Below are positions 15,514 through 15,702 of a stretch of 15,702 nt of DNA, one piece after another. A program made the translations under genes and the position numbers. Positions within the stretch are counted from its first letter, which is position 1. Each line of letters starts with the position of its first letter. A model generated the notes under the pieces. That model was not told the DNA's origin. It ran no database searches and was given only the letters and a program-made list of their open reading frames with translations. The DNA comes from Muribaculaceae bacterium (GTDB taxonomy: Bacteria > Bacteroidota > Bacteroidia > Bacteroidales > Muribaculaceae), in the NCBI GenBank assembly GCA_029051445.1, contig JAIDKP010000101.1, forward strand, positions 1 to 15,702, in the 5' to 3' direction.

Positions 15514-15702
15514 ATGAATTTCAATAGTTTCACTATTAAATCGCAGGAAGCGATACAGAAGGCTGTGGAGATAACCCGCCAAGCCGGGGAACAGCAGATC
15601 GAACCCGTCCATATCCTCAAGGGGGTAATGGATGAGGGTGACTCTCTTGTGAAGTTAATTTATCAGAAGGTTGGTGTCAGTCCTGTTGCTGTGGCTCAGC
15701 AG
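15514..15702 (+). CDS. clpB: ATP-dependent disaggregase ClpB, N-terminal fragment (runs off the window)
   Basis: The 63 codons present begin MNFNSFTIKSQEAIQKAVEI and continue through EPVHILKGVMDEG. This is the start of the Clp N-domain (PF02861) as found in ClpB of Bacteroidales. ClpB is a cytoplasmic AAA+ chaperone that works with DnaK to dissolve protein aggregates. The reading frame is open to the last base, so the remaining roughly 800 residues, including both ATPase modules, lie outside. The N-domain alone cannot fully exclude a ClpC/ClpA-type protein, but the FTIKSQEA opening and the absence of a typical ClpC start favour ClpB. The gene is divergent from purL with a 168-bp gap. Confidence 0.85.
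   Translation, partial: MNFNSFTIKSQEAIQKAVEITRQAGEQQIEPVHILKGVMDEGDSLVKLIYQKVGVSPVAVAQQ

Noticed and set aside
1..15702. Insertion sequences, CRISPR arrays, tRNA/rRNA genes, integration sites or phage genes
   Set aside because: None was seen. There is no transposase-like frame, no regularly spaced repeat and no RNA-gene-like cloverleaf in any gap.

Overview
The window reads as a chromosomal segment of an anaerobic gut-type Bacteroidales bacterium. The reasons are a SusC/SusD outer-membrane pair, promoters of the Bacteroidetes type (TTTG, 19-21 bp, TAnnTTTG), start codons without strong Shine-Dalgarno sequences, and a PurL and ClpB whose sequences look typical of Bacteroidales. The moderate GC content would fit a Muribaculaceae-like genome, but I cannot prove the family from this window alone. 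Genes occupy almost everything and no gene-free stretch exceeds 300 bases. I see no RNA gene, insertion sequence, CRISPR array or phage gene.

Left part (1-6250). A secreted calcineurin-like metallophosphoesterase on the minus strand (126-1199) is divergent from a susC/susD pair on the plus strand (1419-6176). The 219-bp gap between them holds a perfect 12-bp inverted repeat followed directly by a run of 16 T. A good Bacteroidetes promoter for susC uses the right arm of the repeat as its -33 element, with the T-run as most of its spacer. Terminator hairpins lie after the phosphoesterase and after susD. No glycoside hydrolase or dedicated regulator is visible, so the imported substrate is unknown.

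Middle part (6300-10120). A tightly packed minus-strand operon etfB-etfA-acyl-CoA dehydrogenase (gaps of 6 and 3 nt) starts from a well-matched promoter at 10117-10087. Its leader can form two mutually exclusive hairpins. The Etf sequences look like the anaerobic, possibly electron-bifurcating type. They would pass electrons between the acyl-CoA dehydrogenase and the redox pools of the cell.

Right part (10153-15702). A minus-strand purine operon has purL (FGAM synthase, 1240 aa) followed 45 nt later by a PurF-family protein. That protein keeps the phosphoribosyltransferase core and the four iron-sulfur cysteines but has lost the glutaminase nucleophile (Cys to Gly at position 2) and other glutaminase residues. 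This is the most unusual gene in the window. Divergent from purL, the first 63 codons of clpB run off the right edge.

The points most worth a second look are the homopolymer spacer of the susC promoter (possible phase variation), the glutaminase-dead PurF paralogue coupled to purL, and the structured leader of the etf operon.
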